Assembly: GCF_000444875.1 (NCBI RefSeq)
Contig: NC_021985.1
Location: forward strand, 1,736,001 to 1,800,000
Direction of reading: 5' to 3'
Source: Streptomyces collinus Tu 365
GTDB taxonomy: Bacteria; Actinomycetota; Actinomycetes; Streptomycetales; Streptomycetaceae
DNA: 64,000 bases
Below the pieces are notes generated by a model. The model worked only from the letters and a program-made list of their open reading frames with translations. It ran no database searches and was not told the origin of the DNA. Below, piece after piece: positions 24,909-34,184 of this stretch. Position numbers and translations under genes: made by a program. Position 1 is the first letter of the stretch; every line of letters starts with the position of its first letter.

Positions 24909-25018
24909 GCCCGACAGTCTCTCGCGTGCGCGGGAGTCACGTGTCATCGGGGCGGCCGCCCGCCCCGGGCCGCCGGGCGGGGGCGGCGCCCGCCGCCCCG
25001 GACCTCGGCGCCCCGGCC

Positions 25019-25459
25019 TCAGACCTTGGGGGGACGCGCCTCGTACGGGGTGGACAGGACGACGGTGGTGCGGGTGGAGACGCCGGCGAGGGTGCGCACC
25101 CGGGCGAGCAGTTCCTCCAGCTCGTGCGGGGTGCCGACACGCACCTTGAGGATGTAGTTCTCGTCGCCCGCGACGCTGTGGCAGGCCTCGATCTCCGGGA
25201 CGCCGGCGAGCCGGTCGGAGATGTCGTCCGGCGCGCTGGGGTCGAAGGGTTTGACCGAGATGAAGGCGGTGAGCGGCAGCCCGACGGCCTCGGGGTCGAC
25301 GACCGCGGCGTAGCCGCGGATGACGCCACGCTGTTCGAGCCGGCGCACCCGCTGGTGCACGGCCGACGTGGACAGGCCCGTGGCCTTGCCCAGGTCTGTG
25401 TAGCTCATCCGCCCGTCCTTGACGAGCAGCTGCACGATCTGACGGTCCAGCTCCTCCAT
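25019..25459 (-). CDS. Lrp/AsnC-family regulator
   Basis: This encodes 146 residues from the ATG at 25459. The N-terminal helix-turn-helix reads MEELDRQIVQLLVKDGRMSY then GLSTSAVHQRVRRLEQRGVI. The C-terminal RAM domain (residues about 70-140) carries FISVKPF and VAGDENYILKVRVG. Such proteins form octamers that sense amino acids. The longer frame upstream lacks a start with a ribosome site. Its target may be the amidohydrolase gene next door or a distant amino-acid gene; the sequence does not say. Confidence 0.93.
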   Translation of the reverse strand: MEELDRQIVQLLVKDGRMSYTDLGKATGLSTSAVHQRVRRLEQRGVIRGYAAVVDPEAVGLPLTAFISVKPFDPSAPDDISDRLAGVPEIEACHSVAGDENYILKVRVGTPHELEELLARVRTLAGVSTRTTVVLSTPYEARPPKV

Positions 25460-25693
25460 GGCGCCAAAACCTACCGTGCCTCTGATCTTCTCGGATACCT
25501 CGGCAACGCAGGTCACACCGGGTTCGGCACAAAAGCCACCGCACCGGGCACCCAGGAGCGGCATGTGACGAACACCACAGCGGAGGGACGGCCTCCGTGA
25601 TGGTCTCGTGATTACCACCGGGACCGGGCGGGAAGTGCTTGCTGTGGTCGAGGCCGCAGCGCCGTCACGGCCCAGCCTTAGGGGGAGAATCCC

Positions 25694-26131
25694 ATGCAGA
25701 GTGTGAAGCGCCCTGGTCGCTCCGCGTCCAAGCGGCACCAGCCGGTCGTCGAGCCCGAGCCGGAGGGCGTCGAACCCGACGCCTACGACGACGATCTCGA
25801 CGCCTACGACACCTTCGAGATGTACCGGGTGGTCTGCCCGGACTGCGCCCAGCCGATCGCGCTGCTGGCGGACGAGGAAGTCCTGCCGGAGCACGCGCTG
25901 TGCGCCTCGCCGTGGAACCCGTTCGGGCTCACGGTCTGTGCGGGCACGGGCCGCGCGGCGGCCGAGGCCCGCCCCGCCGACGAGACCGTCACCCCCCAGG
26001 AGCAGGACACCGCCCTGCTGCTCACGCTCCCCCAGGGTCTGAACTGGCGGACGCAGCCCTTCTCGCACGTCGGCGGCCCGGGCTCGCGCCCGATGCACGT
26101 GCCGGTGATGCGCGGCCAGGCCGCCGCCTGA
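25694..26131 (+). CDS. Conserved small protein with a cysteine cluster (possible zinc ribbon)
   Basis: This encodes 145 residues from the ATG at 25694, preceded by GGGGAG. It has a basic N-terminus, an acidic stretch (about 19-40) and then a C48-x2-C51 pair (VVCPDCAQPIALL), H67, C70 and C82, which could hold zinc. The C-terminal half has no catalytic motif. I recognise it only as a type of protein common in Streptomyces genomes. It converges on the phosphotransferase gene. Confidence 0.75.
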   Translation: MQSVKRPGRSASKRHQPVVEPEPEGVEPDAYDDDLDAYDTFEMYRVVCPDCAQPIALLADEEVLPEHALCASPWNPFGLTVCAGTGRAAAEARPADETVTPQEQDTALLLTLPQGLNWRTQPFSHVGGPGSRPMHVPVMRGQAAA

Positions 26132-26149
26132 GCCCTCCGCCGGGCCCGC

Positions 26150-27289
26150 TCAGTACCGGTAACCGCCCCGCACCATGGCGCGCAGACTGTCGTGGTGCAG
26201 GATCAGTGTGTCCGGGTCCGCCGGAACGGCGGCCTCGCCGAAGTGCACCTGGCGGTACGCGATGCGCAGCATGACGATCGCGTGCCGCAGGGCGGCGTAG
26301 AGGGTGTGGAACTCCATGTCCCGCGGGGTGTGGCCGGTCAGGCGCGCGTAGCGCGCCTCGACGCGGTCGCGGCGCAGCAGGTCCGGCAGTCCGCGCTGTC
26401 CCGAGGCCACCGTGAGGTCCTGGAAGAAGCGGTGCAGGTAGACGGTCCAGCCGAGGTCCACCTCGCGCGGGGCGAGGGCCGCCATCTCCCAGTCCAGCAC
26501 GGCCACGGGGTCGAAGCCGTCGTAGACGACGTTGCCGATGCGTGCGTCGCCCCAGGTGAGGACGGGGGCGCCGGGGTCGCGCGGCCACAGCAGCTCGAGC
26601 CGGTCGAACGCGGCCTCGATGAGGGGTGAGCGGGCGCGGCCGTCGACCACCCAGGCGTAGTAGGCCCGTTGGGCCGTCACATGGCGGCGCAGCGCGTCAC
26701 CTCCGTCGGGACCGCCGGGTTTCCCGGGCCGTCCCGGCGTCGGCGGCTCCCCCGGCGGCGCGAGGAACCCGGCCTCGGCCGCGGGGACCTGGTCGTGCAG
26801 CCGGGCGAGCAGGCCCACCGTGGCGGCCTCCAGGTGCGCGCGCTCCGCCTCGCTCGCCGCGTGCAGCCAACTGCCCTCGTAGGTGTAGGGCATGACGTCC
26901 GGCGGGACCCGTCCGGCCACCCGTTCCATGACGAAGAACGGCGCCCCGAGCGGCTCCGGGTCCTCCTCCAGCCACAGGGTCCTGGGCACCGGGACGTCGG
27001 TACGGGCCGCCACGAGTTCCAGCGTGCGGTACTGGCGGGCCATGTCGTACTCGGGGAAGATGGTGTACGCCGCCGGGTCGGCCGCGAGCCGCAGCGCGCA
27101 GGACCGCGCGGGTGGCCGGGGGTGCTCGATGTCGAAGAGCAGCGTCTCGCTGGACATGCCGTTGGACGCCGGCACGGTGACCCCGGTGGCCCGGGCGCCG
27201 GGCAGCCGGGTGCCGAGCCAGCGGGTGAGCCGCCGGGCGAGCTCCTCGGGGTCGCGGGTGCTGGTGCGCGGGCGCGGTGCCGCGGTCAT
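26150..27289 (-). CDS. APH-like phosphotransferase family protein
   Basis: This encodes 379 residues with the aminoglycoside-phosphotransferase/choline-kinase fold. The catalytic loop is LTWGDARIGNVVYDG (Asp and Asn of the Brenner motif, with Trp in place of the usual His). The metal loop is AVLDWEMAALAPREVDLGW. FFVMERVAGRVPPDVMPYTY is the hinge region shared with acyl-CoA-dehydrogenase-associated phosphotransferases. It lies ten bases after the companion gene at 27300, in the same direction. The substrate is unknown; an antibiotic-resistance role is not supported. Confidence 0.85.
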   Translation of the reverse strand: MTAAPRPRTSTRDPEELARRLTRWLGTRLPGARATGVTVPASNGMSSETLLFDIEHPRPPARSCALRLAADPAAYTIFPEYDMARQYRTLELVAARTDVPVPRTLWLEEDPEPLGAPFFVMERVAGRVPPDVMPYTYEGSWLHAASEAERAHLEAATVGLLARLHDQVPAAEAGFLAPPGEPPTPGRPGKPGGPDGGDALRRHVTAQRAYYAWVVDGRARSPLIEAAFDRLELLWPRDPGAPVLTWGDARIGNVVYDGFDPVAVLDWEMAALAPREVDLGWTVYLHRFFQDLTVASGQRGLPDLLRRDRVEARYARLTGHTPRDMEFHTLYAALRHAIVMLRIAYRQVHFGEAAVPADPDTLILHHDSLRAMVRGGYRY

Positions 27290-27299
27290 CGCTTCCTCC

Positions 27300-28397
27300 T
27301 CACGGTGCGACCGAGTCGAAGCCGGTGAAGCCGCTGGGGTCGTGGCGGCCGAACGAGCCGTGCTCGAAGATGCCGTGGCCCGTGCGGCCGTCCATCCGGA
27401 AGCGGGCGGAGTGGTCGGTGACGCCGTAGGCGGCGAGCGGGTGCGGAGCCGTCATGTCGTAGGTGCGGCGGTCCACCCAGCCCCGGCCCCGCCAGGTGCC
27501 GTGCTGCCAGTCGTCGGCGGGCGGGTAGCCCGCGCCGACCGCGAGCGGGGAGGAGGTGAGCACCTCCACGTCCAGCTCCAGCGGCTCGCGCGGGCCGCCG
27601 AGGTGGAGGACGGCGCGTTCGGGGTGCCTGGTCCCCGGACGGTAGGTGATCTCCGCGTGGGGCCAGCCCAGTTGGCGGTCGCGGTGGCCGGGGCGGACGA
27701 GGGTGGCGTCGTTGAGGGAGCGGTGGCCGTCGGCGTCCTCCTGGACGACGACCATCAGGAAGCGGTCCTCGAAGCGGACCGGGCACCAGATCCAGTGGAA
27801 GCCCTCGGCCGGGTGCTCCTCGGCGAGCCGGCCGCCGTCCTCCCCCGGTGTCGGGCGCACGCCCCAGCTGCGGTCGCGGGTGCCGGTCCAGTCCCCGGGG
27901 GTGACGGTGAAGGTGCGGCCGCCGGCCCGGATCGTGCCCTCGGCGGTGCCCGCCTGGACGAATCGGCGCCCCTCCAGGGTGAGCCGGTCGCCGCGGCGCT
28001 GGAGGTGGTGCGGCTCCCACAGGGCGGGGAAGGCCGCGGTCCAGACGAGGTCGCAGGACAGTTCGTCGTCGCAGACCAGCCGCAGTCGCCGCAGGGGCTC
28101 CTGGACCTCGATGCGCAGCGGGCCGACGGTGAGCCGCGTCCGGTCCTCGCCGAGTGCGTCGGAGGCGCGGACCGCGTGCAGGGTGCCACCGGTGCGCACG
28201 GTGGCGTAGGCGTCGATCACCCCGAGGTTGGGGTACACGCCGAGGCCGAGGACGAGCAGGGCCCGGCCCGCGTGGTCGAAGACGTGGAAGATGCAGCGGT
28301 CGTAGGCGTTGCGGTCGCCGGTGGCCACGTGCTTCATGGACAGCGGCACCTGGTGCACGGGGTACTCGTCGAGCGGTACGGGACGGTCGTCGGCCAC
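27300..28397 (-). CDS. Uncharacterised beta-rich protein, tandem lipocalin-like (AttH/CrtC-type) candidate
   Basis: This encodes 365 residues, strongly beta-rich, with no signal peptide. The TGTRDRSWGVRP motif in the middle, followed by FHWIWCPVRF, resembles the DHSWG signature of AttH/CrtC-like proteins, which consist of two lipocalin-like barrels. Genes of this kind often sit beside APH-like phosphotransferases in actinobacteria, as here (ten-base gap), and near acyl-CoA dehydrogenases. A role in handling a lipid or steroid-like substrate is an inference. Confidence 0.65.
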   Translation of the reverse strand: MADDRPVPLDEYPVHQVPLSMKHVATGDRNAYDRCIFHVFDHAGRALLVLGLGVYPNLGVIDAYATVRTGGTLHAVRASDALGEDRTRLTVGPLRIEVQEPLRRLRLVCDDELSCDLVWTAAFPALWEPHHLQRRGDRLTLEGRRFVQAGTAEGTIRAGGRTFTVTPGDWTGTRDRSWGVRPTPGEDGGRLAEEHPAEGFHWIWCPVRFEDRFLMVVVQEDADGHRSLNDATLVRPGHRDRQLGWPHAEITYRPGTRHPERAVLHLGGPREPLELDVEVLTSSPLAVGAGYPPADDWQHGTWRGRGWVDRRTYDMTAPHPLAAYGVTDHSARFRMDGRTGHGIFEHGSFGRHDPSGFTGFDSVAP

Positions 28398-28554
28398 CTG
28401 GACCCCCTGGGACGGATAGCTGACGGTACGTCAGGTGATCGTGGGAGGCCAGAGGGGGAACCGGCCGCCGCCGCGGAACCGGCCGTCGCCGCTGAACTCA
28501 CGCGCGATTCCGCCGCGCGGTGACCTGCCCGGGCCGCGCCGCGTTGTCCCGGGT

Positions 28555-28797
28555 ATGACCCCCCTGTACTCGGCGACCGGGCGTCAGCGCCGGATCTTCG
28601 TGCCCCGGCCCGCGGAATCGGTTCCGCCGCCCGTGCCGCAGGACCCGCCCATCTACCTGGACCTGATGCGCGTCTGGGCCGACCGGGGGCGCACCCTGCC
28701 GGGCCGCCACGACCCGGAATGGGTCAGGCTGGCGGCCCCGACGGTCCTCAGGGGGCAGTTCAGCGACCCTCCGGTCCTGCCACGTGACGGGCGATGA
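28555..28797 (+). CDS. Small uncharacterised protein
   Basis: This encodes 80 residues from the ATG at 28555. It is Arg/Pro-rich, with a central IYLDLMRVWADRGRTLPGRHDPEWVRL segment that reads like a folded helix and a conserved short motif rather than random frame. No domain is recognised. It overlaps the 3-prime end of the acyl-CoA dehydrogenase gene on the other strand by 38 bases. The ribosome site is weak (GGG only). Confidence 0.6.
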   Translation: MTPLYSATGRQRRIFVPRPAESVPPPVPQDPPIYLDLMRVWADRGRTLPGRHDPEWVRLAAPTVLRGQFSDPPVLPRDGR

Positions 28798-29932
28798 CCA
28801 TCCGCTGGATCTGGTTCGTGCCCTCGACGATCTGCAGCACCTTGGCCTCGCGCATGAAACGCTCGGCCGGGAAGTCGGCGGTGTAGCCGTAGCCGCCGAG
28901 TATCTGCACGGCGTCCGTGGTGACCTTCATGGCCGTGTCGGTGCAGTGCAGCTTGGCCATGGCGGCCTGCTTGGCGAACGGCCTGCCCGCGTCCCGCAGC
29001 CGGGCGGCCGCGAGGTAGAGGGCCCGGCCCGCCTCGATCTGGGTCGCCATGTCGGCGATCATGAAGCGCAGGCCCTGGAAGTCGGCGATGGGACGGCCGA
29101 ACTGCCGGCGCTGGGTGGCGTAGGCGACCGCCTGGTCCAGCGCGGCCTGGGCCACGCCGATCGCGCAGGCGGCGATGCCGAGCCGCCCGGAGTCGAGCGC
29201 GGACAGGGCGATGGCGAAGCCCTGGCCCTCCTCGCCGATGCGCCGGTCGTCGCCGACGCGGACGCCGTCGAAGTGGACCTGGGCGGTCGGGCTGCCCTTC
29301 ATGCCCATCTTCTTCTCGGGCGCGGCGCCGCTGACCCCCTCGGCGTCGCCGGGCACCAGGAAGGCGGTGATCCCGCGCGGGCCGTCCTCGCCGGTGCGGG
29401 CCATCACGGTGTAGAAGTCGGCGATGCCGCCGTGCGTGATCCAGGCCTTGGTGCCGGTGATCACCCAGCCGTCGCCGTCCCGGACGGCCTTGGTGCGCAG
29501 GGAGGCGGCGTCGGAGCCGGAGGACGCCTCGGAGAGGCAGTAGGCGCCGAGCAGGCCGCCGCCGAGCATCGCGGGCAGGTGCTCCACCTGCTGCTGCTTG
29601 CTGCCGTACGCGGCGAGACCGTAGGAGGCGAGCGTGTGCACGCTGACGCCGAGGCCGACGGTCAGCCGGGCCGCCGCCAGCTCCTCCAGGACCTGGAGGT
29701 ACACCTCGTAGGGCTGGTCGCCGCCGCCGTACTCGGAGTCGTACGGCAGGCCCAGCAGCCCCGCGTCGGACAGCAGGGAGAAGACCTCGCGCGGGAAACG
29801 TCCGGCGTCCTCCTCCTCGGCCGCCTTCGGCGCGATCTCGCGCTGCGCGATCTCACGGACGAGCGCGAGCAGATCGCTCGCCTCTTCCGTGGGCAGTTGA
29901 CGCTCCACCGGCTGCGGGTCGCGGTCGGACAT
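28760..29932 (-). CDS. Acyl-CoA dehydrogenase
   Basis: This encodes 390 residues from the ATG at 29932, which has a GGAGGAG ribosome site; an earlier ATG lies upstream of that site. The usual three domains are present. The N-terminal helices are followed by the beta domain with AYCLSEASSGSDAASLRTKA and WITHGGIADFYTVMART. The C-terminal helices carry YATQRRQFGRPIADFQ, ILGGYGYTADFPAERFMRE and the catalytic-base segment QIVEGTNQIQR (E370). It performs FAD-dependent alpha,beta-dehydrogenation of an acyl-CoA. It is divergent from the chitinase. Confidence 0.95.
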   Translation of the reverse strand: MSDRDPQPVERQLPTEEASDLLALVREIAQREIAPKAAEEEDAGRFPREVFSLLSDAGLLGLPYDSEYGGGDQPYEVYLQVLEELAAARLTVGLGVSVHTLASYGLAAYGSKQQQVEHLPAMLGGGLLGAYCLSEASSGSDAASLRTKAVRDGDGWVITGTKAWITHGGIADFYTVMARTGEDGPRGITAFLVPGDAEGVSGAAPEKKMGMKGSPTAQVHFDGVRVGDDRRIGEEGQGFAIALSALDSGRLGIAACAIGVAQAALDQAVAYATQRRQFGRPIADFQGLRFMIADMATQIEAGRALYLAAARLRDAGRPFAKQAAMAKLHCTDTAMKVTTDAVQILGGYGYTADFPAERFMREAKVLQIVEGTNQIQRMVIARHVAGPEGR

Positions 29933-30149
29933 GGCGTCGCTCTCCTCCCTGTTCGGGCGCATCGGCGGACGTGCGCCTTGGGTGGGGGCGGCTCCGCCTG
30001 ATCGTTCAGTGGGCCGAGGACACCCGCTCCCGGGTCTCGGAAGCTGCTGACCAGCGGCTGTGCCGTGAGTATGCCCGATCGGCGACCTCCCGTCACCAGT
30101 TAACGACCGCTTACTTCAGGAATCCAGCCGGAACCGCGGACACCCCTCG

Positions 30150-30192
30150 ATTGGTCCGCACCATTGACGCATTGGTCTAGTCCTCCTACTGT
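30150..30192 (+). promoter_or_regulatory. Chitinase promoter with two DasR-like (dre) sites
   Basis: TTGACG (30164-30169) and TACTGT (30187-30192) are 17 bases apart. ATTGGTCCGCACCATT (30150-30165) and ATTGGTCTAGTCCTCC (30171-30186) overlap the -35 and the spacer. They match the dre consensus (palindromic TGGTCTAGACCA core) at about 11-12 of 16 positions and are 21 bases apart, on one helix face. DasR represses chitin genes until N-acetylglucosamine signals are present. A near copy occurs at 47772-47815. Confidence 0.85.
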
Positions 30193-30262
30193 GCATTACC
30201 AACGCTTTACCGCGTTCATGCCAATCGGCGCGCGTTCCCCTCCCCCCACGAGGAGCCACCCG

Positions 30263-31504
<1,242 letters not shown>

Positions 31505-31505
31505 G

Positions 31506-31523
31506 CCGGCACACGGGTGCCGG
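31506..31523 (+). terminator. Chitinase terminator hairpin
   Basis: CCGGCAC (31506-31512) and GTGCCGG (31517-31523) pair across ACGG, directly after the TAG stop codon. There is no T tract. Confidence 0.55.
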
Positions 31524-31599
31524 GCGGTCGGCGCGCGCCGGCCTCCGGGGCGGGAGCGGGGGACCACGAGCCTCCGCTCCCTTCCCGTGCCCGGGGTGG

Positions 31600-32259
31600 T
31601 CAGTCCGGGCGGCGGGCCGGCGGCGGGGCCGGGTGGGACGGATCCAGCTCCTCGACCGCGCGCAGGGCTCCGCCGAGTGTCTTCACCAGCAGCTCGCGCA
31701 TCGTCTCGCGGGAGAGCGCGGGACGGTCGATCCAGTCCAGGGTGGCCCCTTCGACGCCGCACACCCAGGAGAGCAGGCCCATGCGCGCCGGCGGGGCGAT
31801 CTCGGTGCGGCCGTAGGCACCCTCGGCGATGGTGGCGATGATCGCCTCGCGGACACCGTCGCGGATGGCGTGCACCTCGGTGTCGAAGCCGACCCCGCCG
31901 CTGACGATGGTGCGGTAGGCGGCCTGGTGGTGCTCGGCGAAACGCAGGTAGCCGTCGACCGTGCGGTGGACGCGGTCCACGGCGGGCAGCTCCGCACCGC
32001 TCGCGGCGAAGTCGACCAGGTCGGCGACGGAGTCCCGGACGATGGCCAGGTAGTAGCCGCGCTTGGACTGGAAGTAGTAGTAGATCAGCCCCTTGGCGAC
32101 ATGCGCCTGGCGGGCGATGTCGTCCATGGACAGCGCGTCGTAGGACGTGTCGGCGAACAGCCTCCGCCCGATGGCGATGAGTTCGGCACGACGTGCAGCG
32201 GAGCGCTCGGTGCCGCGCGCCCGGGTACGGGCGACGGCATCCTGGTGACGCAGATTCAC
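31600..32259 (-). CDS. TetR-family regulator
   Basis: This encodes 219 residues. The N-terminal domain (about 23-70) is a typical TetR HTH: ELIAIGRRLFADTSYDALSMDDIARQAHVAKGLIYYYFQSKRGYY. The C-terminal helical ligand domain ends in a Pro-rich tail. It converges on the chitinase gene and lies 74 bases downstream of the tiny membrane-protein gene on the same strand. The effector and targets are unknown. Confidence 0.92.
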   Translation of the reverse strand: MNLRHQDAVARTRARGTERSAARRAELIAIGRRLFADTSYDALSMDDIARQAHVAKGLIYYYFQSKRGYYLAIVRDSVADLVDFAASGAELPAVDRVHRTVDGYLRFAEHHQAAYRTIVSGGVGFDTEVHAIRDGVREAIIATIAEGAYGRTEIAPPARMGLLSWVCGVEGATLDWIDRPALSRETMRELLVKTLGGALRAVEELDPSHPAPPPARRPD

Positions 32260-32333
32260 TTTCGACCCTGGTCTGGGAGGTCGGCGGGACCTCCGCAGTA
32301 TGTCAGGTCATGCGCGCCGGGCCCGGGGCCGGG

Positions 32334-32474
32334 TCAGAGCAGGCCGAGCCGGGTCACGAGCATCGCGACCACGGCCACGAGCACCCAGCCCAGGACGTGT
32401 TCGAGGACCCGGGGGCCGTCCTGGCGGGGCCCGCCGGTACGGACGCGGGCGGCGGTGGCCTGGTGTGCGCTCAT
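32334..32474 (-). CDS. Tiny membrane protein, SCO1431 family
   Basis: This encodes 46 residues from the ATG at 32474 (MSAHQATAARVRTGG). A basic, hydrophilic N-terminal half is followed by one membrane helix at the C-terminus (VLEHVLGWVLVAVVAMLVTRLGLL). Streptomyces genomes commonly carry a protein of this size and pattern, known as the SCO1431 family; the function is unknown. The ribosome site is weak. It lies between the C39-family gene and the TetR gene, all on the minus strand. Confidence 0.75.
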   Translation of the reverse strand: MSAHQATAARVRTGGPRQDGPRVLEHVLGWVLVAVVAMLVTRLGLL

Positions 32475-32604
32475 GAGTGCTCGCAGAGGTCGGACGGACG
32501 GATGATGTCCCCCCACCCGGTGCTCCCCACCGCTCCACCTTGCCACCCGCGTCGGCGTTCGCCGCGGAGACGTTGCTCACACGGGACCGCCCCGGCCGGA
32601 CCGG

Positions 32605-33972
32605 TCAGACCACGCCCACCGCCGCGAGCGCCTTGCGCTGCACCGGGGTCGGGTGCGCCGGGAAGTACAGGTAGCAGACCCCGCCGGTGCCGGAGACGAC
32701 CTTGCCGGAGGCGTTGTAGCGCTTGGTCCGCAGCCAGATGTTCTCGAACTCCCGCCGCAGGTAGACCCGCCGGACCGCGTCGTCGCCCGGCGAGGCCGGG
32801 TCGTTGGCGATCACGTCGCCGTCCGCCGTGAAGCCGATCACCGTCATCAGGTGGCCCGAGGTGCCGTAGCCCGCGCCGGTCAGCTCCGTCTTCAGGAAGG
32901 ACTGGGACGTTATGGCCGGGATGCCGGCCGCGACGAGGGTCTCCAGGTCGGTCAGCGAGGCGAGCCGGGTGACCACGCCCTGGATGTCGTCGAAGGTGGC
33001 CGCGTAGGCGGCGTTGAAGGGCCAGTTGCCGCAGCCCTCGTACTGGAAGTCGTAGGTGTACCGGGCCGCGTGGTCCACCTGTGGGTCGGCGTAGGACGGG
33101 TCGACCCAGGACAGCTGCTGCGGGGTGAGCCGGCCGCCCCAGTACTCGACGATCATCTGCGAGGAGGTCGGGCTGCACCAGGCCTCGCCGCCGTTGTCGT
33201 ACTCCGGGTACTGGCCCTTGTGGATCTCCTGCGAGTAGCGCGGGACGGCCAGCTCCCGGTCGAGGCCGGGCGCGGAGGCGGGGACGGTGAAGCGGTCGGG
33301 GATGTCCGAGCCCATGACGCCGAGCCGCCAGACCGTCGGGGTCAGCGTGGTGCCGGGCTTGCGGTAGAGCGTCAGGCGCAGCCGGTAGGAGGCCAGGCGC
33401 AGGCCGCTGCCGGCGTCGTCGATGGCGAAGGTGTCGGTCCAGATCGAGCTCTTGCCGTCGCTCTGGTCGTCCACCGAGGTCCGCTTGATGTCCTGGTCGC
33501 CGGCCGCCCAGCGGCCCATCACGTACCAGGGGGTGTCGGTGCCGTCCGAGTAGCCGCCCTGGAGTTCCACCTGGATCCAGGTGCCCGCGGGGGTGTGCGC
33601 GTTCCAGGAGGCGATGGCCTCGGTCGCGGGCACGGCGAGCCGGTGGACCGGCGCGGTCCACGTCGCGAACTCCCAGGTGGCGGTGGTGCCGGTGTGGGGG
33701 TCGGTGTAGTCGGTGCGGCCGGCCACGGTGCCGATCTCGACGCCGGGGCGGCGGCCGGCGACCACCCGGACGCCTGCCGCGGTGCCGCAGCGCCAGTCGT
33801 GGCTGGTCGTCCAGGAGTGGTAGTCGATGGGCCGCAGGGGCGCCTCGGCGGGGTCGGCGTCGGCGGCCGCCCGTGCGGTGCCGGCGGTCGCGGGAACGGC
33901 CCCCGTGGCGACCGCGGCGGCCACCGCGGCGGTGAGGACGGTGCGGCGGGACGGCTGCTGGGCTCTGCTCAT
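32605..33972 (-). CDS. Exported peptidase C39-family protein
   Basis: This encodes 455 residues from the ATG at 33972. The N-terminus has a twin-arginine signal (SRRTVLTAAVAAAVATGAV, with AxA near residue 33). A beta-rich domain (about 40-235) precedes a papain-like C39 domain. Its catalytic Cys lies in GGEAWCSPTSSQMIVEYW, the His in SGHLMTVIGF and the Asn/Asp in VIANDPASPG. Related Streptomyces proteins are secreted cysteine peptidases of unknown target. A DasR-like site lies upstream (34089-34104), which would place it with the chitin-response genes. Confidence 0.88.
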   Translation of the reverse strand: MSRAQQPSRRTVLTAAVAAAVATGAVPATAGTARAAADADPAEAPLRPIDYHSWTTSHDWRCGTAAGVRVVAGRRPGVEIGTVAGRTDYTDPHTGTTATWEFATWTAPVHRLAVPATEAIASWNAHTPAGTWIQVELQGGYSDGTDTPWYVMGRWAAGDQDIKRTSVDDQSDGKSSIWTDTFAIDDAGSGLRLASYRLRLTLYRKPGTTLTPTVWRLGVMGSDIPDRFTVPASAPGLDRELAVPRYSQEIHKGQYPEYDNGGEAWCSPTSSQMIVEYWGGRLTPQQLSWVDPSYADPQVDHAARYTYDFQYEGCGNWPFNAAYAATFDDIQGVVTRLASLTDLETLVAAGIPAITSQSFLKTELTGAGYGTSGHLMTVIGFTADGDVIANDPASPGDDAVRRVYLRREFENIWLRTKRYNASGKVVSGTGGVCYLYFPAHPTPVQRKALAAVGVV

Positions 33973-34088
33973 GGGCGCGGTTACCCCCAGGTGTCCGGGT
34001 CGGGGCCGGTGCGGTGCGTGGCTGTGGGCCAACTATGGAGGAGACGCCATGCCCCTGCCAGCACTTCGGCGCACGGCGCGCCACCAAT

Positions 34089-34104
34089 ATTGGTCTGGCC
34101 CAGT
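34089..34104. promoter_or_regulatory. DasR-like (dre) site upstream of the C39-family gene
   Basis: ATTGGTCTGGCCCAGT matches the consensus A(G/C)TGGTCTAGACCA(G/C)T at 13 of 16 positions. It overlaps a 12-bp palindrome ACCAATATTGGT (34083-34094). It lies about 117 bases upstream of the ATG at 33972 and beyond the stop of the APC permease gene. Confidence 0.5.
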
Positions 34105-34184
34105 GGAGGAAAGCGCGAGGTCGGACCGTACCGGGCCCCGGCGCACGGCTCGTCGGCCGCGCGCCGGGGTCTGAGCCGCGGGCG

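Noticed and set aside
26150..27289. An aminoglycoside resistance kinase
   Set aside because: The APH fold is shared by many small-molecule kinases; the catalytic motif has WGD rather than HGD and the neighbours do not suggest antibiotics.
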